Source: Bacteroidales bacterium (GTDB taxonomy: Bacteria > Bacteroidota > Bacteroidia > Bacteroidales > Muribaculaceae). From it: a stretch of DNA of 15,184 nt. Shown in pieces: positions 7,508 through 15,179 of this stretch (positions are counted from its first letter, which is position 1; each line of letters opens with the position of its first letter). The position numbers were made by a program, and so were the translations under genes. The notes beneath the pieces are model-generated. The model saw only the letters and a list, made by a program, of their open reading frames with translations. It was not told the DNA's origin and made no database searches. Location of the stretch: contig SFER01000033.1 in NCBI GenBank assembly GCA_004557195.1, positions 1 through 15,184 on the forward strand, read 5' to 3'.

Positions 7508-8947
7508 ATGAGAAAATTTTTAGTTCTAATAACTCTTTGCATATCGCTTGCCACCATGGCGCAGGAATCGCTGCCACTCGATTCTTGCCGACAGATGGCT
7601 TTGAGAAACAACAAGGAGATGCGTATCGCCGATGCGAAAGTGGCAATCGCGGGATTCCAAAAGAAACAAGCCGAGGCGGCCTACCTCCCCGGAATCGACT
7701 TTGCAGGCGGATACACTTATAACCAAAAAGAGTTGTCGATTTTCGACAGCGACCAGTTGCTCCCAACCAAGTCGTTCAACCCGGCTACCGGGCAATATGA
7801 ATTCAATCTGGTAACCAATCCGGCTACCGGAGCACCGATTACCACCCCTGATGGGCATTATATCCCATCCACTGTGGCTCTCATCCCCAAGGAGGCGATG
7901 ACCTACAACATCCACCACGTGTTTGCAGGTGCCGTAACACTCACACAGCCTGTGTATATGGGTGGCAAAATCGTGGCAATGAACAAAATCACCCGCTATG
8001 CCGAGGAGATTGCACGCGATTTGCGCGACAGCAAGGCAGAAGACATTATTTACAATGTGGATGCGGCATATTGGCAAGTGGTATCACTTGCCGCCAAGAA
8101 ACGGCTTGCCGAGAAATACTCGCTACTGCTCGACACCCTCAACATGCATGTGGAGGCGATGTTTCGCGAAGGAGTGGCTACTCGCGCCGATGTGCTTAGC
8201 GTGGCGGTAAAGAACAACGAGGCTAAAATCGTGCTCACCAAGGTGGACAACGGGCTCACTCTGTCGAAAATGCACCTCGCGCAACTGTGCGGGATGCCCA
8301 TCTGCGACTCGTTCACCCTCGCCGACGAGGGGAGAGACATCGAGGTGGCAGAGTGTGTGGCTTCGCAATACAATATGCAAGATGTGTATTCGCGCCGCAA
8401 AGATGTGAATGCACTTGCCACCGCCGTAAAGGTTGCCCGGCAGCAACAGCGCGTGGAGATGTCGGCGATGCTCCCCAACGTGGCACTTGTAGGTGCGTAT
8501 TCATTCTCCAACCCCAATATGTTCGACGGATTTAAGCGCGAATTTTCGGGCGCTTTCAGTGTCGGTGCGGTGCTCAACATTCCTATATGGCATTGGGGCG
8601 GAAACTACAACAAATACCGCGCGGCAAAGGCTAAGGCGGTGATTAGGCAATACGAACTCGAAGATGTGCTCGACAAGGTAGAACTGCAGGTGGCTCAGGC
8701 TTCATTTAAGGCTCAAGAGGCTGTAAAAACCTACAACAAGACCATCCTCAACCTCTCCAAGGCAGACGAAAACCTGCACCAGGCACAAATCGGATTCCGC
8801 GAGGGGGTGCTCACAGCTACCAATGTGATGGAGGCGCAAACAGCATGGCTGCAGGCTCACAACGAACGCATCGATGCAGGCATCGATGTAAACCTCTGCA
8901 AGGTGTATCTGAGCAAGGTGCTCGGCACTCTCGATTATAATTATTAA
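7508..8947 (+). CDS. TolC-family outer membrane efflux channel
   Basis: Outer membrane and periplasmic exit duct of the export machine encoded by this operon. A signal peptide is visible (residues 1-18, cleavage likely at TMA-QE). There is no lipobox cysteine after it, so it is not a lipoprotein. The mature protein has the two-fold OEP repeat. The first half contains TQPVYMGGKI (146-155) and the long helix with FREGVATRADVLSV (219-232). The second half contains LNIPIWHWGG (356-365) and FREGVLTATNVMEAQTAWL (430-448), the matching position of the second repeat. The 479 residues are normal for the family. Residues about 75-130 form a strand-and-loop insertion with two NPATG copies (91-95, 104-108), which may be surface-exposed. 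It is first in the operon; the adaptor gene follows 34 bp later. The substrate is unknown. Confidence 0.94.
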   Translation: MRKFLVLITLCISLATMAQESLPLDSCRQMALRNNKEMRIADAKVAIAGFQKKQAEAAYLPGIDFAGGYTYNQKELSIFDSDQLLPTKSFNPATGQYEFNLVTNPATGAPITTPDGHYIPSTVALIPKEAMTYNIHHVFAGAVTLTQPVYMGGKIVAMNKITRYAEEIARDLRDSKAEDIIYNVDAAYWQVVSLAAKKRLAEKYSLLLDTLNMHVEAMFREGVATRADVLSVAVKNNEAKIVLTKVDNGLTLSKMHLAQLCGMPICDSFTLADEGRDIEVAECVASQYNMQDVYSRRKDVNALATAVKVARQQQRVEMSAMLPNVALVGAYSFSNPNMFDGFKREFSGAFSVGAVLNIPIWHWGGNYNKYRAAKAKAVIRQYELEDVLDKVELQVAQASFKAQEAVKTYNKTILNLSKADENLHQAQIGFREGVLTATNVMEAQTAWLQAHNERIDAGIDVNLCKVYLSKVLGTLDYNY

Positions 8948-8981
8948 AATCAAAACAAACTGTAATAAAAGTAATAACGAT

Positions 8982-9986
8982 ATGGAAAGTAATTCCCCCG
9001 AATTTAAGAAAAGAGACCGCGCTCTCGTTGCGGCATTTGGAATTATAATAGCAGTTACACTTGTTCTTGCGCTGCTCGGATTCTTATTCTTGCGCCCCGA
9101 AACAGATTTGCTCCAAGGGCAAGCCGATGCCACTTCGGTGAAGGTGTCGGGCAAGCTCACAGGGCGTGTGGCTGAGTTTTATGTCGAAGAGGGTCAGCGC
9201 GTTGCCAAGGGAGACACCCTGGTGCGCATCCACTCCTCGCTCATGGAGGCTAAAATGAGCCAAGCAGAGGCTATGCAGGATGTAGCTGAGCAACAAAACC
9301 GGAAGGTGGATAATGGTGCTCGCGAGCAGATTAAGGCTGCCGCCTACCAACTCTGGCAACAGGCTATTGCCGCCGAAAACATCACCCGCAAAACATTCGA
9401 GCGAATGGAATCGCTCTACAAGCAAGGTGTAATCTCGGAGCAGAAACGCGATGAGGCAAAGGCAGCATACGATGCTGCAGTGGCTGCCTCCAGGGCTGCA
9501 AAATCACAATACGACCTTGCTGTGGAGGGCGCGCAAGCCGAAGACCGCGCTTCCTCGGCATCGATGGTCAAAGCGGCTCAAGGAACCGTGGATGAGGTGA
9601 AGGCTCTCCTCGAGGACCAGTATCTCACGGCTCCTTGCGATGGCGAAATTGCAAGCATCTATCCCGAACCGGGCGAACTCGTAATCCCCGGCGCGCCAAT
9701 CATGTCGGTGCTCAAAATCGACGATATTTGGGCGTCGTTCAATGTGCGCGAGGAATATCTCGAGCATCTCGGAATGGGAAGCGAGGTGGAAGTTACCATC
9801 CCCGCGCTCGGCAGCAAAACCGCTAAAATGAAGGTGTATTACATCCACGACCTGGGCAGTTATGCAGTGTGGAGTGCTACCAAAGCCACAGGCGAATATG
9901 ACAGCAAGACTTTTGAGGTGAAAATGCGTCCGGCGCAGAAAATTGAAGGCCTCCGCCCCGGCATGTCGGTACTCATAGAAAAATAA
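8982..9986 (+). CDS. HlyD/EmrA-like periplasmic adaptor (membrane fusion protein)
   Basis: Bridges the inner membrane permeases and the TolC-like channel. A single N-terminal membrane anchor (about residues 16-37, after the basic stretch KKRDR) leaves the rest in the periplasm. The lipoyl-like half-domains are VKVSGKLTGRVAEFYVEEG...GDTLVRI (53-83) and LTAPCDGEIASIYPEPGELV (215-234). The Ala/Gln/Glu-rich segment between them (about 86-212) is the coiled-coil hairpin that contacts the channel. The barrel begins at about 245 (LKIDDIWASFNVREE), and the protein closes with GLRPGMSVLIEK. The 334 residues are typical of adaptors that serve ABC-2 permeases (YbhG/YhiI-like). The first permease gene starts 12 bp downstream. 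Confidence 0.94.
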   Translation: MESNSPEFKKRDRALVAAFGIIIAVTLVLALLGFLFLRPETDLLQGQADATSVKVSGKLTGRVAEFYVEEGQRVAKGDTLVRIHSSLMEAKMSQAEAMQDVAEQQNRKVDNGAREQIKAAAYQLWQQAIAAENITRKTFERMESLYKQGVISEQKRDEAKAAYDAAVAASRAAKSQYDLAVEGAQAEDRASSASMVKAAQGTVDEVKALLEDQYLTAPCDGEIASIYPEPGELVIPGAPIMSVLKIDDIWASFNVREEYLEHLGMGSEVEVTIPALGSKTAKMKVYYIHDLGSYAVWSATKATGEYDSKTFEVKMRPAQKIEGLRPGMSVLIEK

Positions 9987-9998
9987 CATAGCCGCAAA

Positions 9999-11165
9999 AT
10001 GAGAAATATCGGTTTTATCGCATCGGTAAAGCGTTCGCTACGACAAATTGTGAGCCGCCCCATCTATCTTTTCACGATGGTGGCACTTCCGCTCATCGGT
10101 GGCGCCCTTATCCTCACAATGATGGAAGAAGGGCTACCGCAACCTGTACCGGTGGGACTTGTCGATATGGACCACTCGGAATTGTCGCGCAAAGTGTCGC
10201 GCACGCTCGACATGATGCCCACGATAACTATCGAAAACTATTTCGACAGTTTCGACGACGCCAACAGAGCGGTGAAAAGCGGCGAAATCCTCGGCTTTAT
10301 TGTCATCGAAGATGGCTTAGAGGAGAAGGCAGTGGCTATGCGACAGCCCGAGATTGTGTATTACAGCAATTTCGCTTTCTATGTGCCCGCTTCGCTGGTG
10401 CTCAAGGGGTTTAAGACATCTTCGACTCTCGCACAAGGCGGACTTGTAAAAGAAGTGCTCGTGTCGATGGGGATGCCCGAGGAAAAAGTGGCTTCGACGC
10501 TTATTCCGGTGAAAACACAGATGCATGGCTTGGGAAATCCGTGGATGAACTATGCCATTTACCTCGGCAACTCGTTCCTCCCCTGTATGTTGGCCCTGGT
10601 TATACTCCTTATCACATCCTACACCATAACGGTGGAGATTAAACACGGCACCTCGGTGCAGTGGCTCGCCGATGCCAAAGGCTCAATGTTTATCGCGATA
10701 CTCGGCAAATTGCTGCCACAGACGCTGATATTCTTCACTGTGGGTATTGTGATGCAGGCGGCAATGTATCTCTATTACGGGTTCCCGCTCAATTGCAATC
10801 CGCTCATAATGGCACTTGCCATGCTGCTGCTCGTTGTCGCCACACAATCGCTTGCCCTGATATTCGTGTGTGCAGTGCCCAATCTGCGCCTCGCCCTCAG
10901 TGTGTGTGCACTTCTCGGAATGCTCAGTTTCTCAATAGGCGGTTTCTCGTTCCCTGTGTCGGCAATGTATCCTGCGATAGGCATTTTCAGTTACATAATC
11001 CCTATTAGATACTACTTCCTCATCTATGTCGATCAAGCGCTCAACGGCATTCCGCTCTATTATTCCCGTCTTTATTTTGCCGCGTTGCTCGTATTCCCGT
11101 TGCTCTCTTGCGTGATGCTTAAACGGCTGCGCAAGGCATGCGAAAAACCGGTGTATGTTCCATAA
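9999..11165 (+). CDS. ABC-2 type transporter permease (first of pair)
   Basis: Inner membrane subunit of an ABC-2 exporter (ABC2_membrane_3 type, like YbhS/YbhR/YhhJ). The topology is classic: one membrane segment at about 22-42, a large periplasmic domain at about 43-183 that includes the PVGLVDMDHSELSRKV-type start, then five segments (about 186-210, 231-258, 268-290, 297-315, 356-374). The cytoplasmic loop with EIKHGTSVQWLADAKG (213-228) is where these permeases contact the ATPase. There are no Walker A, ABC signature or Walker B motifs in this 388-residue protein. It is 12 bp after the adaptor and 12 bp before the second permease. The drug or other substrate cannot be inferred. Confidence 0.92.
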   Translation: MRNIGFIASVKRSLRQIVSRPIYLFTMVALPLIGGALILTMMEEGLPQPVPVGLVDMDHSELSRKVSRTLDMMPTITIENYFDSFDDANRAVKSGEILGFIVIEDGLEEKAVAMRQPEIVYYSNFAFYVPASLVLKGFKTSSTLAQGGLVKEVLVSMGMPEEKVASTLIPVKTQMHGLGNPWMNYAIYLGNSFLPCMLALVILLITSYTITVEIKHGTSVQWLADAKGSMFIAILGKLLPQTLIFFTVGIVMQAAMYLYYGFPLNCNPLIMALAMLLLVVATQSLALIFVCAVPNLRLALSVCALLGMLSFSIGGFSFPVSAMYPAIGIFSYIIPIRYYFLIYVDQALNGIPLYYSRLYFAALLVFPLLSCVMLKRLRKACEKPVYVP

Positions 11166-11177
11166 AAATTCACTACA

Positions 11178-12347
11178 ATGCTTAAAATAAGAGATTGGTT
11201 CATCGATATTTATCGCGTGTGGAGACACGAGTTTCACAACGTGTTCCGCGACCCCGGAGTGATGATTTTCTTCCTGTTCCTCCCGGTGATGTATCCAATT
11301 ATCTACACGCTCATCTATAATCCCGAACTCGTTCGCGAGGTGCCGGTGGTGGTTGTCGATTTCGACCGCTCACCCGAGAGCCGCGAATATGTCCGCTCGC
11401 TCGACGCCTCGGAATATGTGAAAATAATCGGCTACGCCTCCGACAAGATAGAGGCGCGCCGGGCACTATGGGAGAAGGAATGCTATGGCGTGCTGGAAAT
11501 TCCGAGCGACTTTGCCAAAGACCTCAACCGAGGCGAGTCGGCACAGGTGGATATGTATGCCGACATGAGCCTACTCGTGCAGTATAAAGGGCTGCTCACC
11601 GCGATTTCGGATGTTACAGCCGCTATGGGAGGGCACCTCAAGACCTCCAACGCCCCCGACCTCATGGGCGCGATGATGCCGGATAAAGGTTCGCCGATGC
11701 CCAACAAAGGAGTGGCAATAGGCAACCCCACTGCCGGATTCGCCTCATTCATCATTCCGGGAATCCTCATCCTTGTGCTCCAGCAAAGCCTCATCCTCGG
11801 CATCGTGATGCTCGGAGCAGGCAGGCGCGAGAGATTGAGAGCGACAGGGCTCCCGGAGCCTACCGCAATCCACACCGGCACCGCACGCACCATGATAGGT
11901 CAGGCGCTATGCTACTTCACAATCTACAGCATCATGTCGGTTTTCGACCTCTACTTCATCCCGCATTTCTTCAACCTCCCGCAGGCAGGCAACTATGTCG
12001 AGGTGAACATTTTCGTAATCCCGTTCCTCCTCTCGACAATATTCTTTGGGATGATAGTGCAACACCTCGCTCGCGAGCGCGAAGACGCATTCCTCCTCGT
12101 GGTGTTCTTCTCGGTGATATTCCTTTTCCTCGCCGGCTTCACATGGCCCCTGTATGCCGTTCCCGGATTTTGGAGAGTGATGGGCTGGCTCGTGCCATCC
12201 ACTTGGGCAGTGCAAGGCTTTATCCACATCAGCAGCAACGGAGCGTCGCTCGCCGAAGTATCCGGCTGCTACCACGCCTTGTGGATTCTCACCATCGCCT
12301 ACTTCCTCATCGCCTACACCATTCCCCGCCTCAAAAAGCGCACATAG
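11178..12347 (+). CDS. ABC-2 type transporter permease (second of pair)
   Basis: Partner of the preceding permease; the two probably form a heterodimer in the inner membrane. It has the same plan: an amphipathic start (WRHEFHNVFRDP, 15-26), the first segment at about 28-47, a periplasmic domain at about 50-185 (VVVVDFDRSPESREYV), then five segments (about 188-213, 240-262, 275-294, 303-322, 365-382). The coupling-helix region is GAGRRERLRATG (213-224). The conserved SGxxxP-like end region appears as AGFTWPLYAVP (319-329), followed by PSTWAVQG. The periplasmic loop carries a Met/Pro/Gly-rich stretch (162-180). At 389 residues it nearly equals its partner in length but clearly differs in sequence. 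It is last in the operon, and no ATPase gene follows. I see no good terminator after the stop. Confidence 0.92.
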   Translation: MLKIRDWFIDIYRVWRHEFHNVFRDPGVMIFFLFLPVMYPIIYTLIYNPELVREVPVVVVDFDRSPESREYVRSLDASEYVKIIGYASDKIEARRALWEKECYGVLEIPSDFAKDLNRGESAQVDMYADMSLLVQYKGLLTAISDVTAAMGGHLKTSNAPDLMGAMMPDKGSPMPNKGVAIGNPTAGFASFIIPGILILVLQQSLILGIVMLGAGRRERLRATGLPEPTAIHTGTARTMIGQALCYFTIYSIMSVFDLYFIPHFFNLPQAGNYVEVNIFVIPFLLSTIFFGMIVQHLAREREDAFLLVVFFSVIFLFLAGFTWPLYAVPGFWRVMGWLVPSTWAVQGFIHISSNGASLAEVSGCYHALWILTIAYFLIAYTIPRLKKRT

Positions 12348-12649
12348 TATTGCAAATTTATCCGTTTTTATTTTTCCGCTTTATAAGATTCAGCAACAAA
12401 AGCCTATTTTATTACAAATCAAATAATTCCAAAAAAAAATTGGAAATTTGGCGCAAAAACGTTTGGAAATTTGGCGCGATTTCGTTTGGAAATTTGGCGC
12501 ATATTTATTACTCTTTAGCAATATTTATGCAGTAATTTCGGAGGGTGACAGGTTAGCTCTGCGCCCTCCTCATAGTTTTAGTGCAATGATTTCCACAAAA
12601 TTTGTGCCACGACCGCCCCGCGGAGCGGAATCGGTACGGGAATTGCCGG
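12348..12649. other. Gene-free region between the efflux operon and the convergent DUF6398 gene
   Basis: No coding sequence is supported here. The first part (12348-12540) is A+T-rich and contains the 23-bp-period repeat array. The second part (12540-12649) is much richer in G+C and includes an 8-bp imperfect stem (12540-12547 with 12562-12569, one T-G pair). Neither convergent transcript ends in a hairpin with a T-run that I can see. Confidence 0.6.
12440..12500. repeat. Three exact copies of a 15-bp repeat at a 23-bp period
   Basis: TTGGAAATTTGGCGC occurs at 12440-12454, 12463-12477 and 12486-12500. The copies are identical and are separated by two different 8-bp spacers that share only a final CGT, so the period is exactly 23 bp. 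The core contains the self-complementary AAATTT. The array sits between two converging genes. Open frames cross it but show no sign of being real. Confidence 0.92.
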
Positions 12650-13069
12650 CTAAAAGGTGAAGAAGCCGTTATCTAATCTTAGGCGACTGAAGGGGTTTTG
12701 GGCGGCGACTTCCTCTGTAGAGAATTCGGGGTCGAAGAAATCACTGATACCCAACAGGTCTCGGATAAGACTCGACTTCTGCGTTATTGTTGAGGCAGAG
12801 GCTCCAAAATGCTCTGCAATTTCGGAAGACGATGTATGCAACCGAGAATCTTTGGTCAACATGAAATTGACGCTGCAGATAGTATATACGGCAGCGGCAG
12901 CCCATATCTCAAGCCGACCGGACTGTAGCGGGTAAGAACGCTTGCGGCCCAGTTTCTGCACAAGTTTTGTACATAGTTCGGCGCACTCTTCATCCAAGCG
13001 CTCATTGCAAAATGCAACGGCAAGTTCTATCACCTTTGCTTCTCTATCTTTTAATTGTTGCTTATCCAT
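12650..13069 (-). CDS. DUF6398 domain protein, function unknown
   Basis: A 139-residue cytoplasmic protein. The pattern ELCTKLVQKLGRKRSYPL (31-48), then GRLEIWAAAAVYTICSVNF (51-69), then a helix-turn-helix-like SSEIAEHFGASASTITQKS (81-99) running into LIRDLLGI, matches DUF6398 as I know it. That family is small, uncharacterised and mostly helical, somewhat cyclin-box- or sigma-like in look. The STIT-QKS stretch could be a DNA-recognition helix; that is inference. The start at 13069 is an ATG about 65 nt after a good promoter. The gene ends in TAG at 12650. It is convergent with the efflux operon and divergent from pdxA. A role in regulating either neighbour is possible, but nothing here shows it. 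Confidence 0.82.
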   Translation of the reverse strand: MDKQQLKDREAKVIELAVAFCNERLDEECAELCTKLVQKLGRKRSYPLQSGRLEIWAAAAVYTICSVNFMLTKDSRLHTSSSEIAEHFGASASTITQKSSLIRDLLGISDFFDPEFSTEEVAAQNPFSRLRLDNGFFTF

Positions 13070-13140
13070 TTTATATTCATTTTTCGATTAATATTCCGAC
13101 TAAGGTTTGATGCCTTTGTGTAATTGCAAATTTCATACCA

Positions 13141-13173
13141 CAAAAGTAGTCAAAATAGTGCATAATCGACAAA
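13141..13173 (-). promoter_or_regulatory. Bacteroidetes-type promoter of the DUF6398 gene
   Basis: On the minus strand, TTTG at 13173-13170 is followed after 21 bp by TACTTTTG at 13148-13141, a perfect TAnnTTTG box. The leader to the ATG at 13069 would be about 65 nt. The extended box TACTTTTGTGG recurs in the efflux leader at 7430. Confidence 0.68.
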
Positions 13174-13212
13174 AAACGGTAAAATAAATTGTATGACTCA
13201 TTTTAGGGTTCT

Positions 13213-13242
13213 AAAATTCGGGAAAATTCGGAAAAATTGGGG
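13213..13242. repeat. 10-bp-phased AAAATT tracts upstream of pdxA
   Basis: AAAATT begins at 13213, 13223 and 13233, each time followed by a short C/G-rich block (CGG, CGG, GGGG). The period is exactly 10 bp, close to one helical turn. The tracts lie between the divergent DUF6398 and pdxA starts, and such phasing would be expected to bend the DNA. Confidence 0.65.
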
Positions 13243-13358
13243 TTTTGAGCACAAAAAATGCAAATATGCAGTTTATTTGAAGATAAATTAGTAATTTAGC
13301 AGTTTGAATTAAAGGCGCATGTTGCGCTATGGTTATTAATTACATAATTATCAAGTGA

Positions 13359-14462
13359 ATGGACAATAACAAAATACGCGTTGGGATTACCCACGGGGAC
13401 ACCAACGGAATTGGTTATGAAGTGATTATCAAGGCTCTCGGCGACCCTGCGATGTGCGAGTTGTGCACCCCGATTATCTATGGGTCGCAACGTATCGCCA
13501 CTTTCTATCGCAAGGGCATCGACCTGGAGTCGCCGCTCAAGTTTAACATCATCTCGTCGGCTGCCGATGCCGACCCCGACGGCGTCAACCTGGTGGAAGT
13601 GCTCGGCAAGGATGCCAATGTAGATCCCGGTGTCGAGAGTAAAGAAGCGGGCGAATATGCCTTTATTTCCCTCGAATGGGCGGTTGCCGACCTCAAGGAC
13701 GGACTTATCGATGTGCTCGTTACCGCTCCTATCGACAAAAAGACCATCCAAAGCGACAAATTTAACTTCCCGGGACATACCGAGTATCTCGAGGCATCGT
13801 TTGGCGAGGGGAAGAAGCCGCTGATGATTCTTTTCAACGACCACGTGCGCGTGGCTCTCGTTACCACCCATCTTCCTATCGCTCAAATTCCGGCGGCTAT
13901 CACCAAAGACGCCATTCTGGAGAAACTCCGCATCTTCAACACCACCCTCAAGCGCGATTTCAACATCAACGCTCCGCGCATTGCGGTGCTTGCGCTCAAC
14001 CCCCATGCCGGCGAACACGGATTGCTCGGCAAAGAGGAGGATGAGGTGATTATCCCGGCTATCAGCGAGGCGCGCGACGAGAAGATTATCGCTTTTGGAC
14101 CCTACCCCGCCGATGGATTTTTCGGCAGCGAACTCTACTCCTATTTCGATGGCGTTCTCGCCATGTATCACGATCAGGGTCTCGCGCCATTCAAGACTAT
14201 CGCTATGACATCGGGGGTGAACTTCACCGCCGGACTTCCATACGTGCGCACCAGTCCCGACCACGGCACCGGTTTCGACATCGCCGGCAAGAACAAGGCG
14301 AATGCCGACTCGATGCGCGAGGCTATCTACAATGCCATCGACATCTTCCGCAACCGTGCGCGCTACGACGAGATGTATTCCAACACTCTCCGTCGCCAGT
14401 ATTTCGACAAGAGCAACGACAATGTGGTGCTCGACCTCACCAAAGATGAAGAAACAGACTAA
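13359..14462 (+). CDS. pdxA: 4-hydroxythreonine-4-phosphate dehydrogenase
   Basis: Oxidises 4-phosphohydroxy-L-threonine with NAD+ in the DXP-dependent route to pyridoxal 5'-phosphate; the product is then used by PdxJ. Cytoplasmic. The 367 residues are slightly longer than the E. coli enzyme, as is usual in Bacteroidetes. The opening VGITHGDTNGIGYEV (8-22) corresponds to the GxxxGIG start of the family. PGHTEYL (139-145) carries the substrate-binding His. The three metal-binding histidines are visible: His171 in TTHLPI, His216 in NPHAGEHG and His271 in MYHDQGLAPFK. RTSPDHGTGFDIAGK (297-311) closes the active site. I chose the ATG at 13359 because it leads directly into the conserved start. 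No firm promoter was found: TAATTTAG at 13292-13299 is one base from consensus but lacks a -33 element. A small GCGCA/TGCGC hairpin (13315-13327) precedes the gene. Confidence 0.96.
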   Translation: MDNNKIRVGITHGDTNGIGYEVIIKALGDPAMCELCTPIIYGSQRIATFYRKGIDLESPLKFNIISSAADADPDGVNLVEVLGKDANVDPGVESKEAGEYAFISLEWAVADLKDGLIDVLVTAPIDKKTIQSDKFNFPGHTEYLEASFGEGKKPLMILFNDHVRVALVTTHLPIAQIPAAITKDAILEKLRIFNTTLKRDFNINAPRIAVLALNPHAGEHGLLGKEEDEVIIPAISEARDEKIIAFGPYPADGFFGSELYSYFDGVLAMYHDQGLAPFKTIAMTSGVNFTAGLPYVRTSPDHGTGFDIAGKNKANADSMREAIYNAIDIFRNRARYDEMYSNTLRRQYFDKSNDNVVLDLTKDEETD

Positions 14463-14480
14463 TCATAAATCCTATCCTAT

Positions 14481-15179
14481 ATGAATTACGCAATTATAGC
14501 AGCCGGCGAAGGCTCGCGCCTCGCTCAAGAGGGGGTGGCTAAGCCAAAACCGCTCGTTGAGCTATCGGGTGAGCCTATGATAGGCCGTCTCATCTCGATT
14601 TTCCTGAGATGCAATGCCGAGAGCATCAGCATCATTGTGAATGAATACATGACCGAGGTGCGCGAGTATCTCGAAAGCCTCAAGCTCCCGGTCCCCCTCA
14701 ATCTTGTAGTGAAAACCACCCCAAGTTCGATGCACAGTTTCTACGAGTTGAGCCGTGTGATGAAGCCTGGCAAATTCTGCCTCACCACCGTTGACACCAT
14801 CTTCCGCGAACCCGATTTCGCCCGCTACATCGCCGCATTTGAAGCCGACACCGAAAACGACGGTATGATGGCGGTAACTCCGTTTATCGACGACGAAAAG
14901 CCGCTCTATGTCGAGACCGACGACCAAATGAACATCGTGGCATTTCGCGACGCCGCCTGGGATGGCGCGAAATATGTCTCGGGAGGCATCTATGCCCTCA
15001 ACGAGAAGTCGTTTGGGGTGGTGAAAGAGTGTATCGACAACGGCGTGTCGCGTATGCGCAATTTCCAACGCGCCCTCGTGTCGAGCGGTCTCAAACTCAA
15101 GGCATATTCCATCGACAAAATCATCGATGTGGATCATGCCGAGGATATAGCCACAGCACAAAAATTTATTAGCGAATAA
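14481..15179 (+). CDS. Sugar-phosphate nucleotidyltransferase-like protein
   Basis: Member of the nucleotide-sugar pyrophosphorylase (NTP_transferase) superfamily, which joins a sugar phosphate or similar alcohol phosphate to an NTP. The N-terminal nucleotide loop AIIAAGEGSRL (4-14) and the KPKPLVEL motif (21-28) are intact. TTVDTIF (102-108) carries the metal-binding Asp105, and IIDVDHAEDI (214-223) holds the second acidic pair near the C-terminus, so catalysis looks possible. At 232 residues it is a bare catalytic domain: the left-handed beta-helix of GlmU or GlgC is absent. This is the short MurNAc-1-phosphate- or mannose-1-phosphate-type form. It starts 18 bp after pdxA and probably shares its transcript. 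The sugar cannot be read from the sequence. The stop at 15177-15179 is inside the window. Confidence 0.85.
   Translation: MNYAIIAAGEGSRLAQEGVAKPKPLVELSGEPMIGRLISIFLRCNAESISIIVNEYMTEVREYLESLKLPVPLNLVVKTTPSSMHSFYELSRVMKPGKFCLTTVDTIFREPDFARYIAAFEADTENDGMMAVTPFIDDEKPLYVETDDQMNIVAFRDAAWDGAKYVSGGIYALNEKSFGVVKECIDNGVSRMRNFQRALVSSGLKLKAYSIDKIIDVDHAEDIATAQKFISE

Noticed and set aside
12440..12500. Possible CRISPR array
   Set aside because: The repeats are 15 bp and the spacers only 8 bp, there are three units, and there are no cas genes. This is below any known CRISPR architecture.
11909..12535. Plus-strand open frame of 208 codons overlapping the second permease
   Set aside because: Its body is out of frame with a well-supported membrane protein, and its tail is only a translation of the 23-bp repeat array.
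12448..12660. Plus-strand open frame of 70 codons through the repeat array
   Set aside because: No promoter, no family, and the sequence is dominated by repeat and G+C-rich non-coding DNA. It looks like a chance frame.
13296..14264. Minus-strand open frame of 322 codons
   Set aside because: Antisense to pdxA, which has every catalytic and metal-binding motif. The long frame is a by-product of the codon bias of the real gene.
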